Source: a virus. From it: a stretch of 52,630 nucleotides of DNA. A model generated the notes under the pieces. That model saw only the letters and a program-made list of their open reading frames with translations, was not told where the DNA came from and ran no database searches. Shown in pieces: positions 42,038 to 50,192 of the stretch. Position numbers and translations under genes: made by a program. The first letter of the stretch is position 1, and every line of letters starts with the position of its first letter. The stretch spans positions 1 to 52,630 of IMG/VR virus record IMGVR_UViG_3300025093_000028; one strand, written 5' to 3'.

Positions 42038-42601
42038 ATGACAATTAAGAAAACGATAACCAGTATATTTATGGTTCCAACTCTAAGGATTCCAAAAAAC
42101 GCATTGAAAAATAATGGGTTTATAAATGGTTATGTTGAAGATGCAGAGAGAGATTTTCAGTATCCTGATGCTGTTTATCTCTTGTTTCTGCCTAAAGACA
42201 TACCAAAGTTTAGAGAGTTCCTTGATGATGAGTATGAACGTACAGAAAACATTATTGAGGATTATGATTATGAAGGAGGATTTGTAGTTGTTGTATACAA
42301 ACTTGACAGTAGATGGAGAAAAGACTATACTCTTATCAAACAGGGTAAGTATTCTAAAACCTCTGACAGCTTTCAGAAGCTGTTTCCAAAGGTTATAAAA
42401 ATTATGAAGAATGGCTTACATAGAGATGAGGTGTCCCTGCAGTATCGAGTGTTCAATAAGACAGAAGATATGATTGACTACTGGGAGAACAAGATAGGTA
42501 TTGAATGGGATGATGAGTTTGAAGTGTGGGAAGGATATGACAAGAACAAAGAAATACTTCATATAAACAAGTTAAAAGATAGTGTAACAGATAAAGTATA
42601 A
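42038..42601 (+). CDS. Protein of unknown function in recombination operon
   Basis: 187 residues, mixed alpha/beta, starting MTIKKTITSIFMVPTLRIPK. A central acidic region (DDEYERTENIIEDYDYEGG) leads to strands (FVVVVYKLDSRWRKDY), and the end is charged (KNKEILHINKLKDSV). No motif recognised. Its position right after the exonuclease and before the DnaA-domain gene suggests a replication or recombination accessory role. Confidence 0.6.
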   Translation: MTIKKTITSIFMVPTLRIPKNALKNNGFINGYVEDAERDFQYPDAVYLLFLPKDIPKFREFLDDEYERTENIIEDYDYEGGFVVVVYKLDSRWRKDYTLIKQGKYSKTSDSFQKLFPKVIKIMKNGLHRDEVSLQYRVFNKTEDMIDYWENKIGIEWDDEFEVWEGYDKNKEILHINKLKDSVTDKV

Positions 42602-42603
42602 TT

Positions 42604-43002
42604 ATGAATGCAAAACAATTATTAGAAGAAAACCCTTTATCAAAAGATAAGTTGAAACTGTGGTTCACAAACCAACTAACAGCTCAGCTTGAAAACTTTG
42701 AGGAGGATGATAACTTCAAAGAGTTTATGGTAAAGTCAGGAATCACTGATGACCAGATAGAAACTATATTCACCAAAGGAGGTAGAGGTTGCCTTGATTT
42801 CTTTGATGAAGAAGGTTTGATTATATCAGTGGTACATAATTGGAAAGACAAAACCTTTTCATATTATGTTAATGATGATAAGCCCCAAGGATCATTCAGT
42901 AAGAGAACAGATGCAGAAACTGCTGTTCTTCAGGAATGTATCAAGACCCTTGAACAAACATTAACTGAAAAAGAGGAGACAGATGACAACTCAGAGAATT
43001 AA
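42604..43002 (+). CDS. Acidic protein of unknown function
   Basis: 132 residues, starts MNAKQLLEENPLSKDKLKLW. It has an acidic linker (NFEEDDNFKEFMVKSG), a Gly-rich turn (FTKGGRGCLDFFDEEG) and an acidic end (EKEETDDNSEN). No known domain. The stop overlaps the DnaA-domain gene by 20 bases, so the two are coupled. Confidence 0.55.
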   Translation: MNAKQLLEENPLSKDKLKLWFTNQLTAQLENFEEDDNFKEFMVKSGITDDQIETIFTKGGRGCLDFFDEEGLIISVVHNWKDKTFSYYVNDDKPQGSFSKRTDAETAVLQECIKTLEQTLTEKEETDDNSEN

Positions 43003-43369
43003 AGAACTAGTAGAAGATTATTTCAATGTAGATCTATCAGAGAAAACCAGGAAGAGAGAGCTAGTTCATATCAGATTTTTATATTATAACTTAGCATATC
43101 ACCACGCATCAGATGGTTTAAGTCTAACTGCTGTAGGTAACACTATTGGTGGTTTTGATCATGCCACTGTGTTGTATGGTCTTAGACAGTATAAGAATCT
43201 GTATGAATTTGACAAGCCTTTTAGACGCAGAGTTAATCCTTTTCTAAACGAAATAGAAGAAGAGATTAACAAGAGTAGTGTCAACAGTAGAAGAACTATA
43301 CACAGACAGATAAGGCGATTGAAGGAGAGAATTCTTCAGATGGAGAAACAATTGGAAGATATAGAATAA
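42983..43369 (+). CDS. DnaA domain IV-like DNA-binding protein
   Basis: 128 residues. Residues ~1-75 resemble the C-terminal DNA-binding domain of DnaA: KTRKRELVHIRFLYYNLAYH, then LSLTAVGNTIGGFDHATVLYGLRQYKNL, where GGFDHATVLYG corresponds to the GRDHTTVL signature helix that reads DnaA boxes. No AAA+ domain is present. The C-terminus is a basic coiled coil (RRTIHRQIRRLKERILQMEKQLED). It may bind DnaA-box-like sites in the phage or host origin. Confidence 0.75.
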   Translation: MTTQRIKELVEDYFNVDLSEKTRKRELVHIRFLYYNLAYHHASDGLSLTAVGNTIGGFDHATVLYGLRQYKNLYEFDKPFRRRVNPFLNEIEEEINKSSVNSRRTIHRQIRRLKERILQMEKQLEDIE

Positions 43370-43384
43370 ATTTTACAAATAATT

Positions 43385-43564
43385 ATGAGAACAATTGGAA
43401 AAATTATAGTAGATTTGCTTTCTAGCAATCACATTTCAGCTGACGAAGCTGAGTTAATGATCAATAAACTTTCTAGGGATGGTAAGTCATTAGGTTTTCA
43501 ACCTAAGAGGACTGCTAGTCCCTATTGGTATCAAACAAATACAATGAACGATGAGAACAGCTGA
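43385..43564 (+). CDS. 59-residue helical protein of unknown function
   Basis: Starts MRTIGKIIVDLLSSNHISADEAELMINKL and is helical, with a polar, aromatic end (SPYWYQTNTMNDENS). It fills the gap between the DnaA-domain gene and the next gene and overlaps the latter by 14 bases. No family recognised. Confidence 0.5.
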   Translation: MRTIGKIIVDLLSSNHISADEAELMINKLSRDGKSLGFQPKRTASPYWYQTNTMNDENS

Positions 43565-43883
43565 AGAATTCAATCTAACATATGAGCTAGTTATGGATGG
43601 TCCAGGGCTAGTTATAGAAGTTCCTGCAGTGGTTCAATATTTGAATCAAGTATTTGATGATCTACTAAAGATAGAGGGATTTAAGTGTAAAGAGATATCT
43701 ACTATCCGTGGTATACCACGTGTAGAAACTAACCTCAATGAGATTTTACCATTCGTTGGTAGAATAATCAATGAGCAGTTAGAGGAGAATCTTAGTCTTA
43801 TGTTGAAAGTGGAATTCGAAGTAGAGCAACGATTGCTATCGTTGAATTTAGACAAACACGGTAAACCTATAAATCATGAATAA
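43551..43883 (+). CDS. Small protein of unknown function before ribonucleotide reductase
   Basis: 110 residues starting MRTAEEFNLTYELVMDGPG, helical with hydrophobic repeats (VQYLNQVFDDLLKIEGF, then VGRIINEQLEENLSLML). The end overlaps the nrdB-like start by eight bases, tying it to the reductase operon. No known motif. Confidence 0.55.
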   Translation: MRTAEEFNLTYELVMDGPGLVIEVPAVVQYLNQVFDDLLKIEGFKCKEISTIRGIPRVETNLNEILPFVGRIINEQLEENLSLMLKVEFEVEQRLLSLNLDKHGKPINHE

Positions 43884-44856
43884 GAACATTTTTATGCCAA
43901 GGGTCAATATTCTCCCTTATGAATATCCACAATTACTAGACTACAAAGATGCAATCAGACACTCGTATTGGATTGATACAGAGTTTAACTTCACTGAAGA
44001 CATACAAGACTTCAAGGTGACAATTACAGATGAAGAACGTGATGTTATCAAGAAGACTATGCTTGCTATAGCTCAGATTGAGGTGAATGTAAAAACCTTT
44101 TGGGGTGATTTGTACAAACGTATGCCTATTACAGAAATAGGTGATGTGGGATTCACATTTGCTGAATCAGAAGTGAGACATAAAGATGCATATGCCAGAC
44201 TGTTAAGAATTCTTGGGCTAGAAAAAGAGTTTCAGAATGTAGTTGAGGTGCCTGCTATAGAAGGGCGCATCAAATATTTGAAGAAATACTTAGATGGTAC
44301 AAGATCTAGAGACAACAAGATGTACACTAAGTCTGTGCTGTTGTTTTCTTTATTCATAGAGCACGTTAGTTTGTTTAGTCAATTCCTCATTATGATGAGC
44401 TTTAACAAAGAGAAGAATGTCCTGAAGGGGATATCTAATGTTGTTGAGGCTACAAGTAAAGAGGAAGAGATACATGGTAACTTTGGAGCAGAGCTCATCA
44501 ATATTATTAAGAAAGAGAACCCTGAGTGGTTTGATGAAGAGTTTGAAAACCTTATATACTCAGCATGTAAGAAAGCTTACGCAGCTGAGTGTGGTATATT
44601 AGATTGGATCTTTGAAAAAGGAGAACTTGAGTTTCTACCAAAGGAAACAATCCAGCACTTCATCATGAACCGTTTCAACAACTCACTTAAAAAGATTGGA
44701 ATGAAGCCAATGTTTGGTGTGGACAATGAGTTATTAGCATCAACTAAATGGTTTGACATAGAAATCACTGCTACTAAAGAAGGAGACTTCTTCTATAAGA
44801 AGCAAGTGGATTATAATAAAAAGAGTAAGAGTATAACTGTAGACGATTTATTTTAA
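43876..44856 (+). CDS. nrdB: Ribonucleotide reductase small subunit, class I
   Basis: 326 residues, standard length. Candidate diiron ligands: Glu69 (QIEVNV), Glu99 and His102 (ESEVRH), Glu162 (IEHVSLF), and Glu197/His200 (EEEIHG). Tyr106 lies four residues after His102, matching the radical tyrosine position of E. coli NrdB. With the large subunit one base downstream it would form an active class I enzyme making dNTPs from ribonucleotides. Ends VDDLF, a typical peptide tail that docks on the large subunit. Confidence 0.9.
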   Translation: MNKNIFMPRVNILPYEYPQLLDYKDAIRHSYWIDTEFNFTEDIQDFKVTITDEERDVIKKTMLAIAQIEVNVKTFWGDLYKRMPITEIGDVGFTFAESEVRHKDAYARLLRILGLEKEFQNVVEVPAIEGRIKYLKKYLDGTRSRDNKMYTKSVLLFSLFIEHVSLFSQFLIMMSFNKEKNVLKGISNVVEATSKEEEIHGNFGAELINIIKKENPEWFDEEFENLIYSACKKAYAAECGILDWIFEKGELEFLPKETIQHFIMNRFNNSLKKIGMKPMFGVDNELLASTKWFDIEITATKEGDFFYKKQVDYNKKSKSITVDDLF

Positions 44857-44857
44857 A

Positions 44858-46486
44858 ATGGAATATAAAAGATATTACTGGCTTAATGAAGACAGTAGAA
44901 TGTTCTTGTCCAGGGGATATCTAGATGAGTCCCCTGAGCAAAGAATACGAGATATAGCAAACGTAGCTGAGAAGTATCTAAACATGCGTGACTTTGCACA
45001 CAAGTTTGAAGACTACATGTCTAGAGGTTTCTATAGCTTATCAACACCTGTATGGATAAACTTTGGTAAAAGAAAGGGTTTACCTATCAGTTGTTATGGA
45101 TCTAATGTAGATGATACACTAGATAGTATACTAAATGCAGGACGTGAGATAGGTATGATGTCAAAGAATGGTGGTGGTACAAGCGCCTATCTAGGAAACA
45201 TTAGACCAAGAGGAACTAGCATTAGTACAGGAGGTAAGGCTGATGGACCAGTGCATTATGCAAGAATCTATGACACTGTTGTAGATGTTTGTAAACAATC
45301 TGCAGCTAGACGTGGAGCATGTGCTGTCTATCTACCTGTGGAACATGCAGACATAGAAGAGTTTCTAGACATTGGTACAGAGGGTAATCCTATTCAGAAT
45401 CTTCAGTATGGTGTTACAGTTAGTGATGCCTGGTTGAAGAGTATGAAAGCTGGTAGTAAAGAGAAACGTAAGATATGGGCTAAGATTATTCAAAGGCGTA
45501 ATGAATTTGGATTCCCATATATTATGTTTAAGGACAACTCAAACAATGAGACATCTCCTTATAAAGAACTAGGGTATGAAATTACAGCTAGTAATTTATG
45601 TAGTGAAATACAGCTTCCTACAGACAGCTTCCATAGTTTTGTGTGCTGTTTAGGATCTATCAACTTGTTACACTGGGATGAGATAAAAGAAACAGACGCA
45701 GTGGAAACATATGTGTTGTTCTTAAATGCAGTGATCAATGAGTTTATACAAAAGGCAGAACACCTTCCAGGTATGAAGCGAGCTTGGAGATTTGCCAGAG
45801 AACACAGAGCTATTGGTGTAGGTGTACTAGGATATCATTCCTACTTCCAGTCTAAGCTTATAGAGTTTGAATCACTAGAAGCTAAACAACTTAACCATCA
45901 GATCTTCAAGACATTGAAAGAACGTACAGAAGATGCTTCTAGATGGTTACATGATGCTAAGGGGTATAAGTCTATTAGAGAAGGCTTTGCTAACACTACA
46001 CTTATGGCCATAGCACCAACTAAATCTAGTTCGTTCATCCATGGTCAGGTGAGTATGGGTATTGAACCTATCAAGTCTAACTACTTCATCAAGGATCTTG
46101 CTAAGAGTAAGACAGTGTATAAGAATCCGTTCTTAGAAGCTGAGCTTGAGAAGTATGATATGAATAACGATGAAACATGGGAGTCTATTCTTAAGAAGGA
46201 TGGATCTGTACAGCATCTAAAGTTTCCAACTAAGGCTGTATTCAAATCCTTCATAGAGATAAGTCCTAAAGAACTAGTTCTGCAGGCTGCTCAAAGACAG
46301 AAGTTTATTGATCAGTCACAGAGTCTAAACTTAATGATACACCCAACTGTATCTGCTAAGGATATCAATCAATTATATCTTTATGCACATGAAGAAGGGG
46401 TAAAAACACTCTATTATCAGTTCAGCCAGAGCTCAGCTCAAGCATTTGCAAGAAACATTCTTGACTGTGCAAGCTGTGAAGGCTAA
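44858..46486 (+). CDS. nrdA: Ribonucleotide reductase large subunit, class I, shortened
   Basis: 542 residues, shorter than the usual 700-850, with no N-terminal ATP-cone regulatory domain. Present are the STPVWINFGKRKGLPISC motif with the active-site Cys, SKNGGGTSAYLGNIRPRG, the NLCSEIQLPTD motif with the thiyl-radical Cys, and VCCLGSINL. The C-terminus CASCEG (Cys537, Cys540) is the redox pair that passes electrons from thioredoxin/glutaredoxin. Loss of the ATP cone removes overall activity control by dATP, common in phage enzymes. A promoter-terminator cluster follows. Confidence 0.9.
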   Translation: MEYKRYYWLNEDSRMFLSRGYLDESPEQRIRDIANVAEKYLNMRDFAHKFEDYMSRGFYSLSTPVWINFGKRKGLPISCYGSNVDDTLDSILNAGREIGMMSKNGGGTSAYLGNIRPRGTSISTGGKADGPVHYARIYDTVVDVCKQSAARRGACAVYLPVEHADIEEFLDIGTEGNPIQNLQYGVTVSDAWLKSMKAGSKEKRKIWAKIIQRRNEFGFPYIMFKDNSNNETSPYKELGYEITASNLCSEIQLPTDSFHSFVCCLGSINLLHWDEIKETDAVETYVLFLNAVINEFIQKAEHLPGMKRAWRFAREHRAIGVGVLGYHSYFQSKLIEFESLEAKQLNHQIFKTLKERTEDASRWLHDAKGYKSIREGFANTTLMAIAPTKSSSFIHGQVSMGIEPIKSNYFIKDLAKSKTVYKNPFLEAELEKYDMNNDETWESILKKDGSVQHLKFPTKAVFKSFIEISPKELVLQAAQRQKFIDQSQSLNLMIHPTVSAKDINQLYLYAHEEGVKTLYYQFSQSSAQAFARNILDCASCEG

Positions 46487-46517
46487 TCAAATTAAGTAAA
46501 AAATGTGTAGTTAAGGG

Positions 46518-46548
46518 TTGTATATACCATATACATTTTATACATTTG
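46518..46548 (+). promoter_or_regulatory. Promoter driving a short transcript
   Basis: TTG at 46518-46520, 20 bases, TACATTTG at 46541-46548, a good Bacteroidota match. It lies about 30 bases after the nrdA stop. The transcript it would start meets a terminator within about 100 bases. Confidence 0.65.
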
Positions 46549-46553
46549 AACAA

Positions 46554-46657
46554 TGAAAGATATTACTATCTTGAATTCTGATAATTTGGATTAAATATTT
46601 CTGTTCTGTTTTTAATTGTGAAAGGGGCCTTGGAGAAATCTAAGGCCTTTTTTTGCT
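46554..46657 (+). ncRNA. Putative small RNA between nrdA and recA
   Basis: Bounded by the promoter at 46518-46548 and a terminator ending near 46655. It would be about 100 bases long. It contains a 13-codon ORF (MKDITILNSDNLD) starting at 46553, so it could be a leader peptide, a small RNA, or a by-product. No known RNA family is recognised. Confidence 0.4.
46621..46655 (+). terminator. Terminator before recA
   Basis: AAAGG-GGCCTT pairs with AAGGCC-TTTTTTT: a GGCCTT/AAGGCC stem (46626-46646) with a 10-base loop, followed by seven T residues. It lies in the only stretch between nrdA and recA. Confidence 0.85.
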
Positions 46658-46687
46658 TGGAAAATAGACTAGAATTAACTATATTTG
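46657..46687 (+). promoter_or_regulatory. Promoter of recA
   Basis: TTG at 46657-46659, 20 bases, TATATTTG at 46680-46687. The expected start near 46693 gives an 18-base leader to ATG 46711. The -33 box lies just after the terminator's T run. Confidence 0.8.
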
Positions 46688-46710
46688 TATGTAATAATAA
46701 ACAATTAAAA

Positions 46711-47811
46711 ATGGCAAAAAAGCAAGAATCAACCGTAGACAAGTTCCAGGAAGCACTGGAAAAACTAAACAAACAGTATGGAAAGGGAACCGTACTAGCA
46801 CTAGACAGCAAAACAGAAGGCACTTATGATGCAATCAGTACAGGGTCAATTGGATTTGACTGGATTACATTAGGTGTTGGAGGTTTTGTAAAAGGTAAAA
46901 TGTATGAACTTATGGGCTGGGAGGGCACAGGTAAATCTACAATATGTGGACATGCTGTAGCTAGCTGCCAGACTAAAGGAGGAAAGGTAGTTTATATTGA
47001 TGGCGAACATGCTGTTGATAAAAACTATTTTGAAGCACTAGGTGTAAATACATCAGAGATGTTAATTGCTCAACCATCATCAGGTGAAGAAGGTTTTAAC
47101 ATTGCTGTAGAGATGATGCAGTCAGGAGAAGTAGATTTAGTAATCATTGACTCAGATAGTTCACTTATTCCTAAAGCTGTGTTAGATGGTGATGTTGGAG
47201 ATCATGCAATTGGTAAGAAGGCAAGACTAAACAGTGGTGCCTATCCAAAGATTAAAAGCATTGCTCATAGTACAAACACATGTGTTATTGTAATCTCTCA
47301 GTATCGTGAGAAGATTGGTGTTATGTTTGGTAACCCAACTACTACACAAGGAGGACATGCTCTTAAGTTTTATTCTGATTGTAGAATAGAAGTGGGCAGA
47401 TCTCTAGCAAAAGAAGGACAAGAAGTGTATGGTAACATCACAAGAGTGAAAGCTACCAAGAACAAGATGAGTCCTCCATACAAGAAATCAGAGTTTGAGA
47501 TTGTGTATGGTGTAGGTATTGATAAGGTGGGTGAAACTTTACAGCTGCTGCATGAGTTTGGATTAGGTCGTAAGTATGGTAAGACATATACATTTGATGA
47601 TGTAAAATATGACCTAGAGGAGTTCAAGCAGATGATACTAGAAGATGTTGAGTTCTTTGATAAACTAAAGACTACAATTGTAAACGCTATTCGTGGTGTA
47701 GAAGAGGAAGAAAAAAAAAGTGAAGTTGTGAACTATGAGCAGGCTAAAACTATTGAAGTGGTAGCGCCTGAAGAGCTTACACCAGATCTATTTGATATAC
47801 CTGAGTTATGA
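46711..47811 (+). CDS. recA: RecA recombinase
   Basis: 366 residues from ATG 46711 (MAKKQESTVDKF). An in-frame GTG at 46618 would place the start inside the terminator and before the recA promoter, so it is rejected. Walker A GWEGTGKST at 69-77 and Walker B VDLVIIDSDS at 141-150 are clear; the bacterial RecA catalytic core continues with VIVISQYREKIGVMFGNPTTTQGG, whose QYREK region resembles the mobile loops. The C-terminus is acidic (EEEEKKSEVVNY). It would do strand exchange with the SSB-like and exonuclease proteins, and is more like bacterial RecA than UvsX. Confidence 0.9.
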   Translation: MAKKQESTVDKFQEALEKLNKQYGKGTVLALDSKTEGTYDAISTGSIGFDWITLGVGGFVKGKMYELMGWEGTGKSTICGHAVASCQTKGGKVVYIDGEHAVDKNYFEALGVNTSEMLIAQPSSGEEGFNIAVEMMQSGEVDLVIIDSDSSLIPKAVLDGDVGDHAIGKKARLNSGAYPKIKSIAHSTNTCVIVISQYREKIGVMFGNPTTTQGGHALKFYSDCRIEVGRSLAKEGQEVYGNITRVKATKNKMSPPYKKSEFEIVYGVGIDKVGETLQLLHEFGLGRKYGKTYTFDDVKYDLEEFKQMILEDVEFFDKLKTTIVNAIRGVEEEEKKSEVVNYEQAKTIEVVAPEELTPDLFDIPEL

Positions 47812-48221
47812 AATGTATAGTGTGTGGAGCAAATTCAGAGTCTGAATACTGCTTCAAACATAAGCCTAGAAAACAACTGTCTGGCAACAGGGGATTTAAA
47901 AAGCCAACACTAGCTACCAAACCTACAGTTAGTGTTGGTAAATCCCAACCAAACACAGACCATATAATATTCAAAGAGGTTTGGAAAGAAAGACCTCACA
48001 AGTCTGAAGTTAGTGGTGCATATCTAGGTAAGGAGGCGCTAAGTTTGTATTTTCATCACATACTTCCTAAAAGTAAGTACCCACAATTTAGGAATCTTAA
48101 AGAAAATATCATACTTTTGACAGCTGATGAGCACGCTAATGTAGAAAGTGACATCTATAGATATGAAAAAATAAATGAGATACGAGAGTATCTAATTGAT
48201 AAATATAAACTAAACATATGA
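47808..48221 (+). CDS. HNH-type endonuclease with N-terminal zinc finger
   Basis: 137 residues. The N-terminus KCIVCGANSESEYCFKH is a Cys/His cluster; the C-terminal half has YFHHILPKSKYPQFRNLKENIILLTADEHANVE, the HNH core with a His-His start and Asn/His later. Similar proteins lie next to recombination genes in other phages. It overlaps the recA stop by four bases, so the two are co-translated. It may resolve or nick recombination intermediates. Confidence 0.75.
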   Translation: MKCIVCGANSESEYCFKHKPRKQLSGNRGFKKPTLATKPTVSVGKSQPNTDHIIFKEVWKERPHKSEVSGAYLGKEALSLYFHHILPKSKYPQFRNLKENIILLTADEHANVESDIYRYEKINEIREYLIDKYKLNI

Positions 48222-48526
48222 AAAACCAATTCTTTTACACTCGTAAAGAAGCTGTACAGGGAACAGATCCTGTAGAGTACAAAGAGTACACGGACAGCAT
48301 CAATCTTAACAAAGTAATTCGTAGCGTTCAGATGAATGATGACTCAATTGTTGTGTTATTAGATGACATGCATGAGCGTATTACAGAAGTACCTAACATC
48401 AATCCTAAGAACAACAAGGTGATTGGTACAAAGAAGAAGGTAGATGTATACCAGACAGAAGCCTATCTATATGGAGAAGATATAGAACGATTTAGAAAAC
48501 TAACAAATATTGAGAACAATGGCTAA
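48218..48526 (+). CDS. Small protein of unknown function
   Basis: 102 residues starting MKNQFFYTRKEAVQGTDPVEY. Beta-rich with a run of polar residues (RVVLLDD-like strand SIVVLLDDMHERI), a Lys-rich loop (NPKNNKVIGTKKKVDV) and an acidic end. The stop overlaps the GroES-like start by eight bases. No motif recognised. Confidence 0.55.
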   Translation: MKNQFFYTRKEAVQGTDPVEYKEYTDSINLNKVIRSVQMNDDSIVVLLDDMHERITEVPNINPKNNKVIGTKKKVDVYQTEAYLYGEDIERFRKLTNIENNG

Positions 48527-48815
48527 AAAACCATACAAAAAACTTCTTGGAAACCGCATCTATGTAGAGATTCCTAAGAAGGAAGAGACTAAATTAATTG
48601 TTGATGAAAACACCAAAGAAGCTCTGCAGCGTGAAATGCTAAAGAGAATGTCTAAGCTCACTGTATTTGATGTAGGAGACCTAGTAACTAACATTAAAGC
48701 AGGTGATGTTATACTTGCAGATCCAGGCAAACTAAAAGATGCTATGGTGATTCCTTTATCTGATGATAAAGATGTACTACTTGTGTCCCCATTTGACGTA
48801 ATACACGTTTGGTAA
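48519..48815 (+). CDS. GroES-like co-chaperonin candidate
   Basis: 98 residues from ATG 48519 (MAKKPYKKLLGNRIYVEIP); an in-frame TTG nine bases earlier is less likely. The layout LLGNRIYVEIPKKEET, then a mobile-loop-length region, VGDLVTNIKAGDVILADPG, and LLVSPFDVIHV fits the GroES fold (Cpn10), like T4 gp31, which replaces GroES to fold the capsid protein. It is short of the canonical length only slightly. Function inferred from fold pattern; identity is low. Confidence 0.5.
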   Translation: MAKKPYKKLLGNRIYVEIPKKEETKLIVDENTKEALQREMLKRMSKLTVFDVGDLVTNIKAGDVILADPGKLKDAMVIPLSDDKDVLLVSPFDVIHVW

Positions 48816-49579
48816 TGAGCTCCCTCCCTTTTATATCGTGTAAGTGTATCACATACGGACGAGTGGATACACTAGAAGAAGCACTGTATAGCTTTCTCAT
48901 ACAGGACTATCCTAAAGATAAGTGTGAATTAGTTATAGTGAATGATTATCCTGAGCAAGAATTAGTCTATGATCATCCTCAGGTGACCATTTACAATCTG
49001 GATAGTACATTTCCTTTGATAGGAGAGAAAGAGAACTATGCTATTGAGCGATGTAAAGGGGAGCTTATTGCTGTTTGGGACGATGATGATGTAGCTATGT
49101 CTAATCATCTTCAGAACATAGCTAAACACTGGCAGCCAGACACTAACATTATACACTGGGAAACAGGTGTGTTCTATAATGAACCATCCATTACGTCTAT
49201 AAGTGGTGTAGGTAACTCAGGTATAGTGTATAGTAAAGATGTATGGGAAAGAATAGGTAGAAGTCCACTAGAAAATGCTGGTGGAGATATGACACTTACA
49301 AATAGAATACATGCACTAGGAGGTAAACTTAATGTAAAGATGCCACCAGATCAAGCTTCTTGGTTTTATATGTGGGGTGGTAGAGGATATCACCAGTCAG
49401 GTATGGGCACAGATGATGGTAGCAGACCTAACATTATAGAAAGACACTCAGCACATATAGAGAAGCTTAGAAGACAAGGTGTGATTCCTACAGGACGTGT
49501 ACATCTTAGTCCTAAGTGGAAGAAAGACTACGCACAAATGTTAAAAGATTATGTCTCAAATTCATTTACTTCTAGTTAA
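48815..49579 (+). CDS. Glycosyltransferase family 2
   Basis: 254 residues from ATG 48815, overlapping the previous stop by one base. The N-terminal CITYGRVDTLEEALYSFLIQ and CELVIVNDYP match GT-A/GT2 starts, and WDDDD at 88-92 supplies the metal-binding DxD. The C-terminal part (HALGGKLNVKMPPDQASWFY) looks like an acceptor domain. It probably attaches a sugar from a nucleotide donor, perhaps made by the epimerase, to DNA, a virion protein or host surface glycan. It overlaps the next gene by 29 bases. Confidence 0.8.
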   Translation: MSSLPFISCKCITYGRVDTLEEALYSFLIQDYPKDKCELVIVNDYPEQELVYDHPQVTIYNLDSTFPLIGEKENYAIERCKGELIAVWDDDDVAMSNHLQNIAKHWQPDTNIIHWETGVFYNEPSITSISGVGNSGIVYSKDVWERIGRSPLENAGGDMTLTNRIHALGGKLNVKMPPDQASWFYMWGGRGYHQSGMGTDDGSRPNIIERHSAHIEKLRRQGVIPTGRVHLSPKWKKDYAQMLKDYVSNSFTSS

Positions 49580-50192
49580 TAGAAATCTTCTAGAGACAAC
49601 CAAGAACACTGTAGAATTCCTACGTAAAGAACAAAGAGTCAAGATACATATACTTGATCAAGGATCTACATACCCTCCCTTATTAGAATGGTATAAAACT
49701 ATACCAGAAGATATTATCTACTGTGGTAATGAAGGGCCATATTCATGTTGGCACCCAAAATACAAACATTTTAGAAAAAACTACTTCATTGTAGCAGATA
49801 GTGACTGTATATATAATGGAGTTCCTGATGACTGGTTAGACGTTATGCTTAATGCACTAGACCACTCAGGAGCATTCAAGGTGGGATTCTCTCTAGAGAT
49901 AGATGATTTACCTAACAGTGAGCTTGGTAGGGAAGCACATGCACATGAGAGTAAGTATTGGGAAAAGAAAACACCTTATGGGTGGGATGCTCACATAGAC
50001 ACTACATTTGCTCTGTACAAGAGCTATTCACCCTTCTCTTACGATGGACTTAGATTAGATAGACCATACACTATACAACATGCACCGTGGTATTTAGATG
50101 TTTGTTGTATCCCTGAAGAGTGGGAATATTATTTAGAACATGCATCCTCTGTATCTACATGGGGAAGTAAAATTAAAAAACAGAAGAAATGA
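49551..50192 (+). CDS. Second glycosyltransferase (GT-A fold)
   Basis: 213 residues. HLLLVNRNLLETTKNTVEFLRK, then a strand KIHILDQGST and NYFIVADSDCIYNG with Asp83-Ser-Asp85 as the metal-binding DxD. The end (WGSKIKKQKK) is basic. It overlaps the upstream glycosyltransferase gene by 29 bases and the next by four, suggesting a two-enzyme glycosylation step. Substrate not visible. Confidence 0.75.
   Translation: MSQIHLLLVNRNLLETTKNTVEFLRKEQRVKIHILDQGSTYPPLLEWYKTIPEDIIYCGNEGPYSCWHPKYKHFRKNYFIVADSDCIYNGVPDDWLDVMLNALDHSGAFKVGFSLEIDDLPNSELGREAHAHESKYWEKKTPYGWDAHIDTTFALYKSYSPFSYDGLRLDRPYTIQHAPWYLDVCCIPEEWEYYLEHASSVSTWGSKIKKQKK

Noticed and set aside
46618-46710. Longer RecA start at GTG 46618
   Set aside because: It would run through the terminator and the recA promoter; the added residues do not resemble RecA, and ATG 46711 has the usual leader.
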